A DNA stretch of 23,591 nt, taken from an uncultured Oscillospiraceae bacterium. Its GTDB lineage: Bacteria > Bacillota > Clostridia > Oscillospirales > Acutalibacteraceae. The notes beneath the pieces were generated by a model that saw only the letters and a program-made list of their open reading frames with translations, made no database searches and was not told the origin of the DNA. Below, piece after piece: positions 22,834-23,591 of this stretch (within the stretch, counting starts at the first letter, position 1; the number at the start of each line of letters is the position of its first letter). The translations under genes were made by a program, and so were the position numbers. Where the stretch lies: assembly GCA_900543525.1 (NCBI GenBank), contig UQRS01000032.1, forward strand, positions 1 through 23,591, read 5' to 3'.

Positions 22834-23591
22834 TTATCTTTTCGTAAAAGCGGAAATTCCCTGCCGCTGGCGCGCGACCTCATACATCAGGATGCCGGCC
22901 GCGACCGACGCGTTCAGGGAGTTGATTTTTCCAAGCATGGGCATCGAAACCAGCCCGTCGCACTTGCGCTTGATGAGCGTGCCGAGGCCCTTCCCCTCCG
23001 ACCCGATGACCAGCGCCACCGGCCCGGTCCAGTCGGTCTGACACCAGGGGCTTTCGCACATCTCCGCCCCGTAGATCCAGAGGCCGCGTTCCTTCAGCGC
23101 GTCAATTTCGGCCGCGAGGTTGGTCACCTTCGCCACCGGGAGATATTCCAGCGCGCCGCAGGCCGCCTTTGCCACGGCGGAGGTCAGCGTCGCCGCACGC
23201 CGCTTCGGGATGATCACCCCGTGCGCGCCGGCCGCCTCGGCCGTGCGGATAATGGCGCCGAGGTTGTGCGGATCCTCAATCTCGTCGCAAAGAAGAAGGA
23301 AGGGTGCCTCCCCCCGCGATTCGGCCAGGCGGAGCATATCCTCCACCGTGGCGTAGGCGTGCGCCGCCGCCATCAGGACGACCCCCTGATGGTTGCCGCC
23401 GCCGCTCAAAAAATCCAGCTTGGTCGCCGGAACCTCCTTCACCACGACGCCGCGCTGTACGCATTTGGCGACGATGGCCTGCACCGCGCCGGAGCTTCCG
23501 TGCGCGATGAACAGCTTGTCCAGCTCCCGACCGGAGCGCAGCGCCTCTGTCACTGCGTTTCGACCGATGATAACCGTATTGTCCGGCTGAT
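22834..23591 (-). CDS. rlmB: 23S rRNA (guanosine-2'-O-)-methyltransferase RlmB, 5' end outside window
   Basis: SPOUT-family enzyme that methylates a guanosine ribose of 23S rRNA using S-adenosylmethionine. The N-terminal substrate-binding part is followed by the three SPOUT motifs: EIEDPHNLGAIIRTAEAAGA (motif 1), ALVIGSEGKGL (motif 2) and MPMLGKINSLNASVAAGIL (motif 3), which form the trefoil knot. A GTG at 23553 could be taken as start, but the same frame continues to the window edge as DNTVIIGRNAV, the conserved RlmB opening (IIGRNAVTEAL), so the gene is cut and its start lies beyond 23591. The related TrmH family enzymes are the main alternative. Stop is 15 bp before the large membrane protein gene. 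Confidence 0.87.
   Translation of the reverse strand, partial: QPDNTVIIGRNAVTEALRSGRELDKLFIAHGSSGAVQAIVAKCVQRGVVVKEVPATKLDFLSGGGNHQGVVLMAAAHAYATVEDMLRLAESRGEAPFLLLCDEIEDPHNLGAIIRTAEAAGAHGVIIPKRRAATLTSAVAKAACGALEYLPVAKVTNLAAEIDALKERGLWIYGAEMCESPWCQTDWTGPVALVIGSEGKGLGTLIKRKCDGLVSMPMLGKINSLNASVAAGILMYEVARQRQGISAFTKR

Noticed and set aside
23514..23553. GTG at 23553 as the true start of rlmB
   Set aside because: The frame continues upstream to the window edge with the conserved IIGRNAV opening, so the gene is cut by the window.
1..23591. Search for CRISPR arrays, tRNA or rRNA genes, insertion sequences and phage genes
   Set aside because: No regularly spaced repeats, cloverleaf sequences, transposase or integrase motifs were seen by eye.

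Overview
The window looks like chromosomal DNA from a GC-rich, low-oxygen Firmicute, most likely a clostridial (Oscillospirales-like) bacterium. This rests on the FabK-only type II fatty-acid synthesis cluster, a ThiT thiamine transporter behind a TPP riboswitch, a DUF711/ACT gene pair, strong GGAGG-type ribosome binding sites, intrinsic terminators with U-tracts, and some GTG/TTG starts. The genus cannot be set from the sequence alone. No tRNA, rRNA, CRISPR array, insertion sequence or phage gene was found.

Layout. (1) 1-1650, minus strand: a thiamine transporter gene (thiT) with a consensus promoter, a TPP riboswitch and an intrinsic terminator, so thiamine pyrophosphate should shut the gene off early in transcription. 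Its protein is about twice the usual ThiT length. (2) 1700-4315, minus: a complete PMCA-type (P2B) calcium P-type ATPase. (3) 4316-4567: a gene-free gap with the terminator of the next operon and a 153-bp segment bounded by perfect 16-bp inverted repeats. (4) 4568-14800, minus: one long fatty-acid operon, in transcription order acpP, accB, accC, accD, accA, fabH, fabK, fabD, fabG, fabF, fabZ and a MarR-family regulator. A strong promoter and an 11-bp-arm palindrome at the start site lie before acpP, and a strong terminator-like hairpin separates acpP from the rest. (5) 14977-16730, minus: an ACT-domain gene and a DUF711 (UPF0210) gene. (6) 16870-19460, plus: a three-gene polar amino-acid ABC importer (lipoprotein, permease, ATPase) ending in very strong terminators. 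(7) 19498-23591, minus: an RlmB-type 23S rRNA methyltransferase, cut by the window edge, followed 15 bp later by a 1106-residue membrane protein.

How the genes work together. AccABCD makes malonyl-CoA, FabD loads it on AcpP, FabH starts chains, and FabF, FabG, FabZ and FabK carry out each elongation cycle. The MarR-type gene at the operon end could act on the palindrome at the acpP start site and so close a feedback loop; this is inference.

The most unusual item is the 1106-residue protein. Its C-terminal half keeps the 8-helix layout and cytoplasmic-domain order of a heavy-metal (P1B) P-type ATPase, yet every catalytic signature is degenerate (CPC to CPP, DKTGT to DLFPQGT, TGDN to TCDQN, GDGxNDxP to GDAAGSAA, the HP motif lost, no TGE). 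It carries an N-terminal ~560-residue disordered region. It reads as a pseudo-transporter, perhaps a sensor or scaffold, rather than a pump.
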